Position numbers and translations under genes: made by a program
Assembly (NCBI GenBank): GCA_003260075.1
Contig: QLIY01000224.1
Span: forward strand, 62,001 to 126,000
Length of the DNA stretch: 64,000 nt
Direction: 5' to 3'
Source of the DNA: Phallusia mammillata
Lineage: Eukaryota > Chordata > Ascidiacea > Phlebobranchia > Ascidiidae
In this document: positions 1-12,777 of the stretch, one piece after another
Numbering within the stretch: position 1 is the first letter of the stretch
How the letters are laid out: every line of letters starts with the position of its first letter
Notes under the pieces: generated by a model
Told to the model about the DNA's origin: nothing
Seen by the model: only the letters and a program-made list of their open reading frames with translations
Databases searched by the model: none

Positions 1-818
1 ATTCGCTTACATTCACAACGATCGGATCGACTGGAAATACCGGCGGGTTGTCGTTTTTGTCAGCCACGTCCAACTCGATGTTGATAATTTGCAAGTCGCT
101 TTCGGGTTGACGCACAACCTAGTGACCATAGAAATCGTTTAAAATTTGTAAAAATAGAAATCATAAATCAAAAGCAAATAACTTTTTGAAAAAAACATAC
201 GATTTTGTATATTTAAATGGGAAAACTAAATAAAAATTCCAAAAATACACCAAAACAAGCCTTTAAGATCATGAAACTGATATTATATTGGGACGGCTTT
301 CTCACCTTGACAACTATAACACAGTCTTGTGTAGAATCAACTCCACAGTCCTCTTCTCTGTCAACTGGTGTGTTCACGGAAAGAACCCCAGTCATTCTGT
401 TCAGTCTCACCCATATTGTTTTACTATCGAGAACTTCAGATCCAGATTTCATTTCTTGGTGTTTAAGCTCGAAATAAACCCTGGACTGTACATCTTGTGG
501 TAGATTTTTCTTGAGGTTGTAGATTTCTGCACCTACGCAACAAATGATGGGTTAGTGACTTCATAAGGGCAATTTTTGGAATTTGTACAATTTTTATCTA
601 TAAATAACAATTGCTCAAAAAAAACATATTAGTATTTATTTTTGAGGCGAAGTTTGTTACACATGTTTTAAGAAGATTTATTTTGACGTTTCAAAATTAC
701 CTCTGCTTTCTTCTTCCAAATAGGTCAGTCTTAATGACGTCACAGACACGGCGTCACAGAACGCGACAAATGTGACAATGGACAAGAGAAATAATGACGC
801 AAAAGCATCGCGCGTCAT
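1..818 (-). CDS. Protocadherin-like cell-adhesion protein, N-terminal exons (gene continues past the left edge)
   Basis: Three coding exons can be read on the minus strand: 818-701 (start codon, signal peptide), 532-306, and 118-1 (cut by the window edge). Phases agree (1, 0) and donors/acceptors are GT/AG. The start follows from a hydrophobic leader of about 24 residues after MTRDAFASLF. The mature start (LRLTYLEEESRGAEIYNL) resembles the opening strand of a first cadherin repeat, and NTPVDREEDCG resembles the strand-to-loop of protocadherin repeat 1. The third exon ends the repeat with the calcium-binding motif DVADKNDNPPVFP (DxNDNxPxF). Known of the family: single-pass, calcium-dependent homophilic adhesion at the cell surface. 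The number of repeats, membrane segment and tail lie outside the window, so the subfamily (delta, clustered, FAT-like) cannot be named. Start at the ATG at 818. Confidence 0.85.
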
Positions 819-3069
819 GATTACGGCAATCAGCTGAAACAACAAAAAATCAAATGATTAGACATTACCCAATTGACAAAAACGACCTTGTATTACTCGG
901 CAAAGGCAATTGCCCCTACTTAACCTTATTGCCCTTATTTTCGCTATTAACTATAGTAGATGTTGAAACGGTGAATCGTAATCGCAAAATGGATCAAATG
1001 ATTCGCTCTGACAGAATATGTCGAACTCACAGGTCATGATCTGACCACGCCCTTTGTGATTTTGTCGTTTTCCATGCATAACTAAAATGAATGAAGGGAA
1101 AATCGATTTGCTATAACAAACAGTTGCAAAGCGCGCAGAAGCGGAAAGGCCAGTAATTTGATCTGAAGTCTTGCTTGATTTTAGCGACATACGATACTGC
1201 CTTATTACTCGCTATGTTGTCGTAAATCAAATTGGACTCGGTGCCCGGGTTTTGGTAGAAAATGTCGCAATGCTGTGTGGGTTGACGCAAGGGATTTAGG
1301 TAATTTTAAACCTCAGTCCCTAAGACTTAAAAATGTTCATAAGGGTACATGGACTAAAATATGCATGTTTGCTTTCATCAAGATGGCCTTTTATGAACTT
1401 TTAATAAGGTGTAGTTAGATGATGTATTTTCATTGGAACACAATAGTACGGCACGTGGACAAACAAAAGTCAACAATTATTTCAACAGCACTTCGCTCTT
1501 GAAAAGCGCTAGGTCATGCAGCCTGGTTATACACCGCAACACGCTCATTGTAAAACAGATAAAAGGCGACCCTGAAGCCAATACCATGCCGACATTTTGT
1601 TCTAGACATACTCACAAGAGACGTTTGACAAAACTTGACAAGCACGAAAGCCGAGTAATTTTTAACTAATTTTTCGCTTGACTACATGTGGGCTCAAAGT
1701 TGAGTTTTTTTCTGGTCTGAGTTTTGTGCTTGAGCTAGACATGGCTGTGTGTAGCGCATGGAACTCTCTGTGCTATTGTGTTGTTCAACTACGGTGGCGT
1801 TATTAGCATTGTATTGTCACGCGTGATGTCTTATGACCCGCATGAAGGAATTCGAGCAAATGGCTGAAAATATAAACAGCTTCGTGCGATGGGTCCGGAG
1901 TAATTCACTTCACTTGAGGGGTGAAGTTTATAAAGGTGAATCTTTTCGGTCAAGGTTACTTGAAAACAAAGATAAATAGCGAGCCCAAAATTGCTTAATT
2001 TTGTAAACAAATTCTCAAGAACGTCTACAATTTGATAGCTTGCTAAGTTTACATCATTTACTCAAGCAATGGGTACTGTATTTCCAACCATTTTTCAATT
2101 TCAACACAACCTTATTAGCCGGCGTTTTGTTATATTTTAGCCAAGCGATAAATCAGTGTTGTCTAAATGCACCAAGGCGGGAGCTTTGATCAATATATGT
2201 CTTAGGAAGATTAACCAACCTCCATAGGCTACAGTTGATCAAGATCACAAGCCTACCCCTTCAAGTCAAATTTCATCACATATCGACACAGATAATGCAG
2301 AAAATCGACGCCCATCGTAGCTTATACCACATCCATGTCCTATTTTTAATAACACCTAAAAAATTCTTTAATCATCACATATTTCGACGGGTCGACCTTA
2401 AATCTCGCCTTTTACTTCATAACACCGCTGTCAATTCGCGGATTAAATCTTAGATGAAAGTCTCAGGTCCGACTGTACGTGTGAGGATTCAATCGGTGGC
2501 AAGTCAATCGGCACCCCACTGGCCAGCCAGCTGGTTTAGTGTGAAGGCCGGGTCTTTACAACAGATGTGAGGTTCAATTTCGCCCGCTGTTTTACTCTGA
2601 CACCAGTAGAGAGACCACTTGACAAATTTAGCCACGTTGTAAGTAAGGGTCAATACACAAGGCGACTTGGTAATTAATTAAGCCGGCGACTTGGCTTATT
2701 TCGACAAATTATCAAGGGAGACCTTTAATCCATATTGATCGAAACAAGCTGAATTAAGTGCATAGACGACACATTGTAATGCTGATTGGACGAACAATTA
2801 CTACCAGCAAAATATGTCTTAAATTGCCTTAAATTGTTTTCGCAAGTTGTTTTTGGACTGAACCAAGGAATAGAGAATATTTGACAGTGACAAACGATCT
2901 ACTGTTTAACTTTCCGCTTGATGTCGTATTTACGGTCAGTGCACTCGGTCAACCGACTTACCGACAAATCAACTCAAATCTATGGAGAAACCCGATCACC
3001 TCCTTGTCACGGTTGTGCATGCTGAATATTGTTAAAAATCAGAGAAAGTCGCTCATGCCTATCTAAAAG

Positions 3070-3322
3070 CTGAGTCATCGTAAACGTCGAACCGCAAAAT
3101 AACAGCTCAATCTTGAAAGCTGATTTATAGAAAAAACGATTGCACTAAAATAACTGTAAAGCACAATTTGGCTTTTATCTAACCCCCCCCCCCTGAGTCA
3201 TCGTAAACGTCGAACCGCAAAATAACAGCTCAATCTTGAAGGCTGATTTATAGAAAAAATGATTGCACTAAAATAACTGAAAAATGATTGCACTAAAATA
3301 AGCACAATTTGGCTTTTATCTA
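3070..3322. repeat. Duplicated segment around an 11-C block
   Basis: Left copy about 3070-3181, C block 3183-3193, right copy about 3193-3322. The right copy has an extra internal 18-21 bp repeat (ATGATTGCACTAAAATA region). Non-coding. Confidence 0.9.
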
Positions 3323-3869
3323 GTGATTTGACATGATAACACAAGAAACTGTCTGGCCACAACACTTGTATCAGATATTACCCGTTAAGAACCACGAATC
3401 CCAAAAGACAAAGGGGTCGCTTTCGGATGCTGAAATCAATGAAAGGCCGGAAAGAGCATTTATCTGCATAAAAACCAGCACAGTGCCGTAAAATTACATT
3501 AACCCGAATAAGTCAGTACTATTGTGTGACCCCAATATCTGTGCAGTGGTGCAGCAAAAGATCACAGGCCTTTAATCGGATCTGCCGACAGACAGGCAGG
3601 TTCCTGGCCGACATAAAGGCCCCGCATATGCCACTTAAGGCCAAGGGCCACTACATTCCCGTAGTAAATTTGTGCCAAATCCCTATCTTAAAACCTGTTG
3701 AAAGTGTACACGCCCAGTAATGAAACACAATCCACAAAAACTAATTTTATGCTTTCCTTTTTTTGTTTGAATTCAATAAGTTCGATTCAACATTTTTCAA
3801 AAAAGCATTATAATTTCTGATCTATACTTAAATATATCACATATATATATGCAAGGTAAAAATCTATCA

Positions 3870-4040
3870 TAAACGTCTATCTGAACAAAAATCGCTGCCT
3901 CAAGCCAACTCCCATACCATAGCAAAGTCTAAATGAAAAAAATCTGGGCCCCCCCCCCTAAACGTCTATCTGAACAAAAATCGCTGCCTCAAGCCAACTC
4001 CCATACTATAGCAAAGTCTAAATGTAAAAAAAATCTTGAC
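3870..4040. repeat. Duplicated segment around a 10-C block
   Basis: Left copy about 3870-3948, block 3949-3958, right copy about 3959-4040. The copies differ at a C/T site and in a short A run. Non-coding. Confidence 0.9.
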
Positions 4041-6653
4041 CACATGCAAACAGTCGTTAGTCACAAAAAAATTCAACGTCTCCAAACGGCTTCTAGTTTG
4101 TTTTTGGAAGAGATTAAACATCGAGAAGACGCTCGCTCTAATCTAGGCGCCGTTGTGGGCACCCGAACACCTGGATGGACTTGTACACGAGCCGGGAGCA
4201 TCTACAACCTAATTACATGGTATTAGCAAAGCGATCATGGAGCCACACACATGTGCGATCCTCTTATCTAAACAGCCTTATGTTATGTCTGTTGCGCTGA
4301 CCTCGAAAAGAGATTCCAGCAGACGCCGAAGTAATTTTTCAGCAGGAATTTGTCCACTGGAATTAATCGCCTTACGTTTAGAATGTTTGTGAATTTGATT
4401 ACTAAAGTTGTGTTGTTATAAACGATATATGATACGTTGACAGAATGGAGTAACCGTCCTTTCACTTTTAAAACATTTAAAAAAAGGAATATCCAGATAA
4501 TTTAATCACATGGGCTATCGACTTTAGGCGAAATTTAGTTAGGAAGCCTTACACCGAAATTTGGCATACAGATGGCATAATAACGACCTGTCCTTTGACG
4601 CTAATTGGGTAAGGCCACAAAACTCGCATGGGGCTTGACACTTCAGGCGCTTAAATTTAATAGATTCGGAAAAAATTGCCCTCTTGGGGATGGAGACCGC
4701 CCCCTGTCAGACCACAGCGGGAAATTTGCCACAAATTTCGCGCCTAGGAAAATCCAATCCTAGTTCTAGTGACGTACAGTTTAAACGAAGTACTTAAACT
4801 GTTCACAAGCCAATGTACAGAAGAAATATACTTTTTCTTTTAGTTTAACTAGAAAATTTAAACAAAACAATAAGGAAAGTTTATAAAATTTGCCTGGCAA
4901 TAACACTATACTCATTGCTCCTAAAAAAATGCAAAAATGTTTGCCAAATGAGAGCTTCATAAAAACTCGAACTCCTAAAATATTAAACTATCGTAAATTG
5001 CTACATATTCTTTATGAAAACTCACATACCAAACTTACATTCACAAAGTTTTGAATACACACTGCTGACATGCGATTCCTACCAGTTGAACTAACTTACA
5101 ATTACTAACACCTGTCGTACACTAACTTAACTACTTAAGTAACTTTAACTGCTGCTGACAGGAAAACTGCTCCACTTAGCTTAAACAACCGACGTGAATG
5201 ACGTACTAATCAAATTGAAATCATCATTCGGTCCATTACACTGCTCCCAATTCGCAGGTCTAGACGAATTGCTTTAATTGACGGTAAAAAATTAGCAACA
5301 GCGGGAAGCCTGTTGTACTGCACAGCATGTAGTCCATTGTTTCACTGCGTCACTGCATTGTATTCTGTCGTAATAGAGCGTGAAAGACTTGGCGCGCAGA
5401 TCGGTCATGAAAATTTCACGGCATGTTAGCAAAAGTGATACAGTTGGTGTTTCACATGACACGACATGTGCGTTCCATGACGAACGACCCAAATCCACTG
5501 AAATACACAAGCGCATAATCCAACTGCACCTCTGGCTATTAAATTCGGAAAGGCATTAACCAAATCCAATTCAAATTGCACCATAACATATTTATTCATT
5601 GACTCGCCCAGAAACTCACCAAAACTTGAAGACAATGCAAAATTTAAAAACATCACTCTTATTGTGCATATTTCAATAATCGCGTCTTTGCGACACTGGC
5701 TTTAAGCTACTGTGAACAGAAGTTTGAAATTGGTCACAAAAAGCAGAATTCATCAAAGATACCCGGCGAATTGTGTCAAGGGTACTTAGGGTACATCTTG
5801 ATTTGCTTGTACCTAAAGCTGACCACACGTAAAGTGCCGCAAATCGATATGAAGATGTTCCCGCAAATCGTAGAGCACCAACAAATTAACAACTGAACAA
5901 AGCACTAGGTATGAGCAACCTAAAACAACGAGAACTTACACAAACTCTCACCAAGGCTCTCAACAACCATTGTTTATCGACAGCTGTGATTAACAAAATA
6001 CGAAGTGACACTATATGTCTGCTTCAACTGGAGTTTCAAGAGATAAGTATCTACGTCAAACCAGCAAGCACAAGGTAACAACCACTGTTGAGTTGTTTTG
6101 GTAATCAGTTAAACAAACAGTAATTTTCAATTGGACTGGCCAAGTCATGCGGTGTTTAAATAACATGTTATTGCGTCATAACAGCGCGCGTGCCAGCAAG
6201 GTTTTAAGTCAGTAATTGGTCAAAACTGCTTTTGATTCATACACTATCACTGAACTGTCGATAATCACTGGCTTTCGCAAATAACTTAGGAACTTTTCAA
6301 CGTAACTGATTAGGAGAAAAAGGCAAAAGCTACGCGAGCGAAAGGGGAATTGTAAATAAAACTTTCAATGGAAAGGTAATTACTTAATTGGACCATTCAA
6401 GCTTTGGCGCGAAAGGAACATATTCATTTTACGGTTCGCCATGTCGTATAGGCTTACTTCGGTGAAATTTTCCAGCTTAATTTTACAATGCGCTAGCAAC
6501 GGCCAACTGTGGGAAAACACAGCTAACAACAATTTAACTTGCCAAATCATAGGACAGGCTATCGAACGAGGTGTCAGATCAACACTTAATGGCGATTTGC
6601 ACTCAAACAAAGTGCTCATTAAATTTCGTGGCCTATTTAGTAATACATGTAAC

Positions 6654-6824
6654 CTAATTGCACCAGTGCCAACTGTACTGTACAATTGTCCTACAATTTG
6701 CAGTATTTCCCTTTACATTGAGACTAACTTTCACCCCCCCCCCCCTAATTGCACCAGTGCCAACTGTACTGTACAATTGTCCTACAATTTGGAGTATTTC
6801 CCTTTACATTGAGACTAACTTTCC
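6654..6824. repeat. Duplicated segment around a 12-C block
   Basis: Left copy about 6654-6733, block 6734-6745, right copy about 6746-6824; one clear G/C mismatch. Non-coding. Confidence 0.9.
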
Positions 6825-7056
6825 ACAGGGATTACACCAAACTTAACTTATACTGAAGTCTGGGGAATGTATGTCAACGAGAGTCGGCCATCTTGTATCG
6901 ACAACGCCTAATACTTGTCAAAACAGTTTACCACGGCCCGGATTAAAAAGGAGGCTTCCATAGTGCTTCAAAAACACGATAACGGACTTGCTTTGATGTG
7001 GCTAATATAAAAACCTCTTAAAGCTAGCAGTTTTGTTATGCAAAACTAAACCTGTG

Positions 7057-7362
7057 ACTCGCTTTAAATTCCAACACATACCCTAAATCGCAATGAACAG
7101 GATATATTACGCAGCGATATACCGGACAAGAGTAGAGTCATATAAGTCCAGTTGGCTTAACCCTAATGACCGATACAGACTGTAGTAACCGACAGCTGTT
7201 TTATCCCCCCCCCCACTCGCTTTAAATTCCAACACATACCCTAAATCGCAATGAACAGGATACATTACGTAGCGATATACCGGACAAGAGTAGAGTCATA
7301 TAAGTCCAGTTGGCTTGACCCTAATGACCGATACAGACTGTAGTAAGCGACAGCTGTTTTAG
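7057..7362. repeat. Duplicated segment around a 10-C block
   Basis: Left copy about 7057-7204, block 7205-7214, right copy about 7215-7362; a handful of single-base differences. Non-coding. Confidence 0.9.
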
Positions 7363-8132
7363 GCTAACCGACATCTGGCTTGAATGCTATCCGCACAGAG
7401 AGTTATGTTGAAAGTTCTCACCTTAAATTGAGTTCCGATTCTTTTCACAGTTCGCCTTTAAATTCTTCGCTATGACGTATTGACGGCTTCAAATCCCCGA
7501 TCAATATGTTTCCTTCAAGCCTTTACGATATTTCCGCACCGGGAAATATTCAGTTCACAAATCCAGAATCATAAGTAATTGAGTTTTACAGCTTATAACA
7601 CGCCTGCTGACAAGAATTATCATTTACTTTTAAATACAGTGGGAAAATAATCCGTACGATTAAGAACCGTGTCGTATAAACAAGCTTTTCGTTACTGACG
7701 CATTTCCGTAAATATTTATGGTTACAAAACGAACGCCGGCCGCCAAGCGACCAATTAAGCGATCGTCCTGGATTTCGCTAAACGTAATCATCACAACTTG
7801 GCTCAAGCCCGGGAAAACATTGCCGCGAATCCGGGCGTTAGGTTTAGATAAGGCCCGAGCCGTAAACCAACAAAAGCTGTGGCCACAATGTGCTACCTAC
7901 ACGCCATAAAACGTTACCTGCACCACACCTAAATCCCTGTGCCAACAATTATGTCTATGAACTGAAGATTCTAACGGACTGTTTATTTTCCAGAATTTAT
8001 CTTGCGCTGTTGATTTTTACACCTCGAGATAATGGATTAACCGTTTTGCCGACATTTATTTAAAATTACGCAATGTCTGTATATTTGTTCTCTACTGATA
8101 TTTCTGCATTTCGCGTTTTCTTAATCTAAAAA

Positions 8133-8349
8133 TACTTCTTGCTGATTTGCCTTCGCTTGCAACGCAATTTTCGGGTTCTGCTTTACAAAAGCTTTCATAA
8201 TCCATTGATCACTTGACTCGCTGGTGCAGCAAATACCCCCCCCCCTACTTCTTGCTGATTTGCCTTCGCTTGCAACGCAATTTTCGGGTTCTGATTTACA
8301 AAAGCTTTCATAATCCACTGATCACTTGACTCGCTGGTGCAGCAAATTA
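8133..8349. repeat. Duplicated segment around a 10-C block
   Basis: Left copy about 8133-8235, block 8236-8245, right copy about 8246-8349. Non-coding. Confidence 0.9.
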
Positions 8350-8499
8350 ATGTGAACATAACACTAAACTGGACAGAAAGCCACGCGCCGAATGTTTCGC
8401 AGAAATTCGAAATGCCGTCAAAGCCCCTTCAATGTAATGCACGCGCCTGGAACATGCCGGGTACGCTAATCCGGATACAAAAAGCCCTCGGACGATACT

Positions 8500-8500
<1 letters not shown>

Positions 8501-8549
<49 letters not shown>
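8501..8549. other. 49-base C block without flanking duplication
   Basis: Pure C; flanks (GGACGATACTA on the left, ACTTTGCCGAATG on the right) are unrelated. The polyproline and polyglycine reading frames across it are products of the block, not genes. Confidence 0.9.
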
Positions 8550-11500
8550 ACTTTGCCGAATGCAACAAAACAGCAAATTAGTCTGGTTGGTAATATTTTC
8601 CGGCGACAGGAAAAAACACCCCCTATGGATGGTTATTGGTTACCGCCCCTTGCATTTAGCAAGCGACAATGCGCAATTTACAAGTCCCAAGAGAACAGTT
8701 TCTACAAAATTCTTGCACGCTTTTGTTTAACTCTAGTTCTTTGAAAGACCTGTTTTCCTGAAGTTATTCTTTACACCTTAAAATATACACTTAAGTTGTA
8801 AATGCTAAGCTGTACCATACACAGACTCTCAACAACCAATATCAGGAATATACGCTAAAGCTCCTACCACTACTACTTTCTGCTGTAAATAAACGGCTGT
8901 TGATATGGAACGGCTAACACGCTGCCCAGCAAAAAAAGTCTGCGTCTGGTTCAGGGCGTCTTTCGCGCATTCATGACGCTTCCGTGCCTTTTCCACGATG
9001 TGCTCCGCCGCGGTTTCGGCTCTATGTGTGTCTGGATGTCACGTGAGCATCTCGCCTTGTTGCTTGCATTCGCAAAGACCGGATAAGGCATTTGCTAAGG
9101 CGATTGCATATACTTTTACTATTGCTTACGTTCTATTGCTTGGAACCTGATTATAAGGTCAGACACATTATTGATCGAATTGCCGTTCCATGGATACGTT
9201 TTGATTGCTATTTTACACATAACATTCATTAAAATATTTTCTGTCTTGCACTCTAGTCTACATTACACTACAATAAGTACACAAATGCTTTGCAGACATT
9301 ACACAGTTAGCCAGTTGTTTTTCGTACTTGGCTACATTTACGGAACGACCAACCTTTTAAACAATCAGATCTACTACAAATCTATCGATTGAGAGGCGTT
9401 TTTAATTTCGACATGTTTGTCTCAGAATATTTTACGGTTTTATAATATTATTTTTTTCATAAAGCGTTTTTTCTCATAAAACTAAAAAATGTGCCCATAG
9501 TACATAGGTACATGCTCTATTACGTTTTACATTTTAAAACTAACAAGCATAAACAACTTCAAATACTTGCAGCAATTCTTGACAATTTGACTATGTTTAG
9601 GTACAACGTCTATTGCATTTCCCTGGCTATATTGTAAATACACTATAGTACCGCATTGAAACTTGCGAACTTGCAAAACAGTTTCCAACTTCAACTCTAC
9701 GATATATAGTAAGCAAAACATATCAAATACCTTTCACGGACATCATATCATTCTTACTGAAACATTACATCCGTACATGCTTATGTAACGCAAGTCTCTC
9801 TCAACAGGCCTTTAACCCTTGCATATATGAAATCAAACTCAACTGTTCACAATTACCAACGGGCACTTAGTTTATAGCAGAGCCTGAACGGAAACGACAC
9901 TTTCTGCAACAAAGCTTACACCGCCAACCTCAAAGACCGTCAGTTTACCGGCCTAATCCTGACCACTGCAATCAGCAAACACGCAGCGGCCAAGTTAAAA
10001 GAGACCGATTAACACCTTCACTAATTAGAAGCAACCCCTTCTGCATCTGTTCTTTGGCGCCCGCGCTTTATCGACTGTTAGTTACTTTTGGGCCGGGGAT
10101 CCAAGTTTGTTTACATGCGTGTGCTGTATGTTTGTACATGTGTGTTGCTACGTACAACTTGTGGATTAATCACAGCGGACATTAACTCAAAAATATGCAA
10201 CACAACTTAACAGCGCTTTAAATATTTTTTGTACCTTAATGTGTATGTGATTTGCCCCAATAAAGAACATTTTAGGTTAATAAAGTGTACATCTTAAAAT
10301 ACACTTTTCAAAACCTTCGCATGAATAACTAGGTCGTCCAAAAAATATTTACATAAGTTCTAAATAAAACCCTGCAACGCACCACTACACTACAAAAAAG
10401 CCCAAAGTAAACCGTTTATTACCCATGACTCAATATGGACAATGAATTTCCCCCATAGAAAACCGATCAAATTTTCTACGAAAGTTTTTCTGCGTCCGCG
10501 AAATTCCAAATTATGTTGCAGACTTGTTTTCAGAATTCCCCGATATTGTTTTTCTAATAGCAGCGTTAGGCGTTAACGAACCGCGTTTGACGGGAAATTG
10601 ATCGTCAAAAATCGGCGGCAACAGGAAACAGGCTGTCGAGGTGCCGTTTCAATTTCGCCTCTTTGAAACATGAGAATATCCCATTTGCATTATGGTGGCG
10701 AAACCTAGGCATGGCAAAACATGCAAATGTGATGGGGTTTGACAAGTTGGTAATTTTTCTCCTGGATGCATTTGGTCGCGTAAATTCGCAAGTACTTAAA
10801 GCGCACAGCAAGTAATAACTAATAACAGGATATATATTATTTCCAGAAGTTTAGAAATGTTTTTTTCTCGCTACATAACGTTAGGCATAGAGGTATTAGA
10901 TTGTCTATACAAGTGTCAAGCAATGTATACATTGATTTTAAACAATTTTTCACTTGACCAACTAATGTCCATATATTAGCACGCAGGTATTAGTTAGATA
11001 TTAAAGACCAACCAAGTTTCCAAACCCCAAAGGCCCCCTATGGCAAAATACCCGATTTAGAAAATCCAAAAGTTGTTTTTTTTTCATCTGTTTTACATAA
11101 ATACAAGAATAAATAAAACGGTTAAGGTACTACAGTTTTAAACCGCATGCTAAAAGGTTAGGAATTATAAGCCAATGTATATGGATCTAATATATTTAAA
11201 CCCTAAGCTCCCCTGTAGCTGAAATCGCAATGACTTCAAAACCTTGTGCATCGTAAAAAGATTATGCAGGGCAAAATCGGATGGAATCCAATTAGCAAAG
11301 GCAAGCCACGAATGCCGCTTGTCAAATGAAATAAAAAATTCATGATTGTAATTAATTACAAGGCACGCCACTTTACTGTGGGTCGATGATAAATCCATGT
11401 TTATGATTTTTGGCCCAAGACGTAACCAGCTTTGACCTATTTCTACCCATTGCGACATAAACAACTTTTTCGAATGGTTATTGTTAATTTTTTTATTTGC

Positions 11501-12692
11501 ATGGTATGCTTTTTTTGTCTACAGCCTTGTAAGTGCGATTGTGCCCTATTAGCTAACACTTTAGAAATAGATATAACTTTAAAATATCGAAATCGGAGTA
11601 ATGGAAAAAAATAAAAAGTCGCCAATTTCGCTTTAATAATTACCTTATTTTCTGCAGCATGGAAGCGTAACGGACACAAACGCGAAACTAGTTATTACAA
11701 CATTGTTGTCGCCACGCCGGAATAATCTTAGCTATTGATGTTGAGGAACTTTTATACAACATAATTACCTTATTGTGCATATAAGTGTGTGTGATTTATA
11801 TGGGCCCTTGGAATGATTGTGTTTGATATTTGGTGATTTCGGTTGTTGAGCATTTGTTGATTGTGTTATTGTAGCGTAAATTTTGTTTCACGTTACAGAA
11901 TTGTAAGCGGGCCCTAAACCTGCATGGGCCTGAACCCAAGAGTACAAACCCAAAATACGTCATGAACCTGTGTTTACAGAAGCCTACCCGAATTAGGGCA
12001 AAATTTTGGTGGAATAACTGTGTGTGAAATCAGGTCCGAATCAAGCCCGTTATATTTGAACTTAGCCTGTCCCCAAACCCAACCCAAATCCCCGAACCCA
12101 CTTACTCTGTTACACAACCCGAAGTTCATCAACAACTATTGTTTTTTTTGTGGGAAGGCGGAGACACGATATAAATAATTATTTGTTGCAAAACCAAATG
12201 GGCGGTCAGTTAGTAACTGGGACACAAAAACGTTAAAGTATCCGAGGTGTAGCTTTATAAATAAATGTTGCGTTTTTCTTTAAACATTACCTTACGAACC
12301 AACAAGCTATGCTGGTGAAAATAACAAACACAATGCTAGATAACAAACATGAATATTATAACAAAAATTTAACAAAGAGCTGTTGCAATAATGTGGTTAG
12401 CTAAAAATCCCCCCAATAAGTGTGAAAATTTAATCAGTCCGTTTTAATATCCCTCTTGCATTAAATCGAGGTTATTTTATTTTCGCCAAACGGTTCGGAG
12501 AGGGCCAACAAGTCTCGATTGCGCGCTGGCAAATAATTATCGGGTAATTTGTAGCGCTAGCTGGCTAAAATCGAACCTAACTTTGTTATTGTGGCAAACT
12601 CCACCCCAGCGCAACAAGTTTTCGCTATAGGGTCAACACATTTTGAAGATGAGAGGCCGAATTTGAGTGTCATTGCTACTGCTTGCGGCTAT

Positions 12693-12777
12693 CCAATCGA
12701 TTGGGCTATTAGCCAATGAGAGCGACAGCCATCTTCGTATTGATTGGTCGAAGAGTTGATGACGTTGTGGGCACGTG
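12693..12777. promoter_or_regulatory. CCAAT-rich promoter-like patch
   Basis: Within 85 bp there are four NF-Y-type CCAAT/ATTGG boxes (12693-12697, 12700-12704, 12713-12717, 12743-12747), a CRE-like TGACGT (12760-12765) and a CACGTG E-box (12772-12777). This grouping is typical of vertebrate-type housekeeping promoters. No first exon that I trust follows on either strand, so direction and target are unknown. Confidence 0.3.

Noticed and set aside
8501-8549. C tracts as i-motif or G-quadruplex regulatory elements
   Set aside because: Uninterrupted homopolymers at gap-like positions with unrelated flanks; no regulatory context.
8337-8744. Open frame with a polyproline tract (and polyglycine on the other strand)
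   Set aside because: The tract is the translated C block; the rest has no family resemblance.
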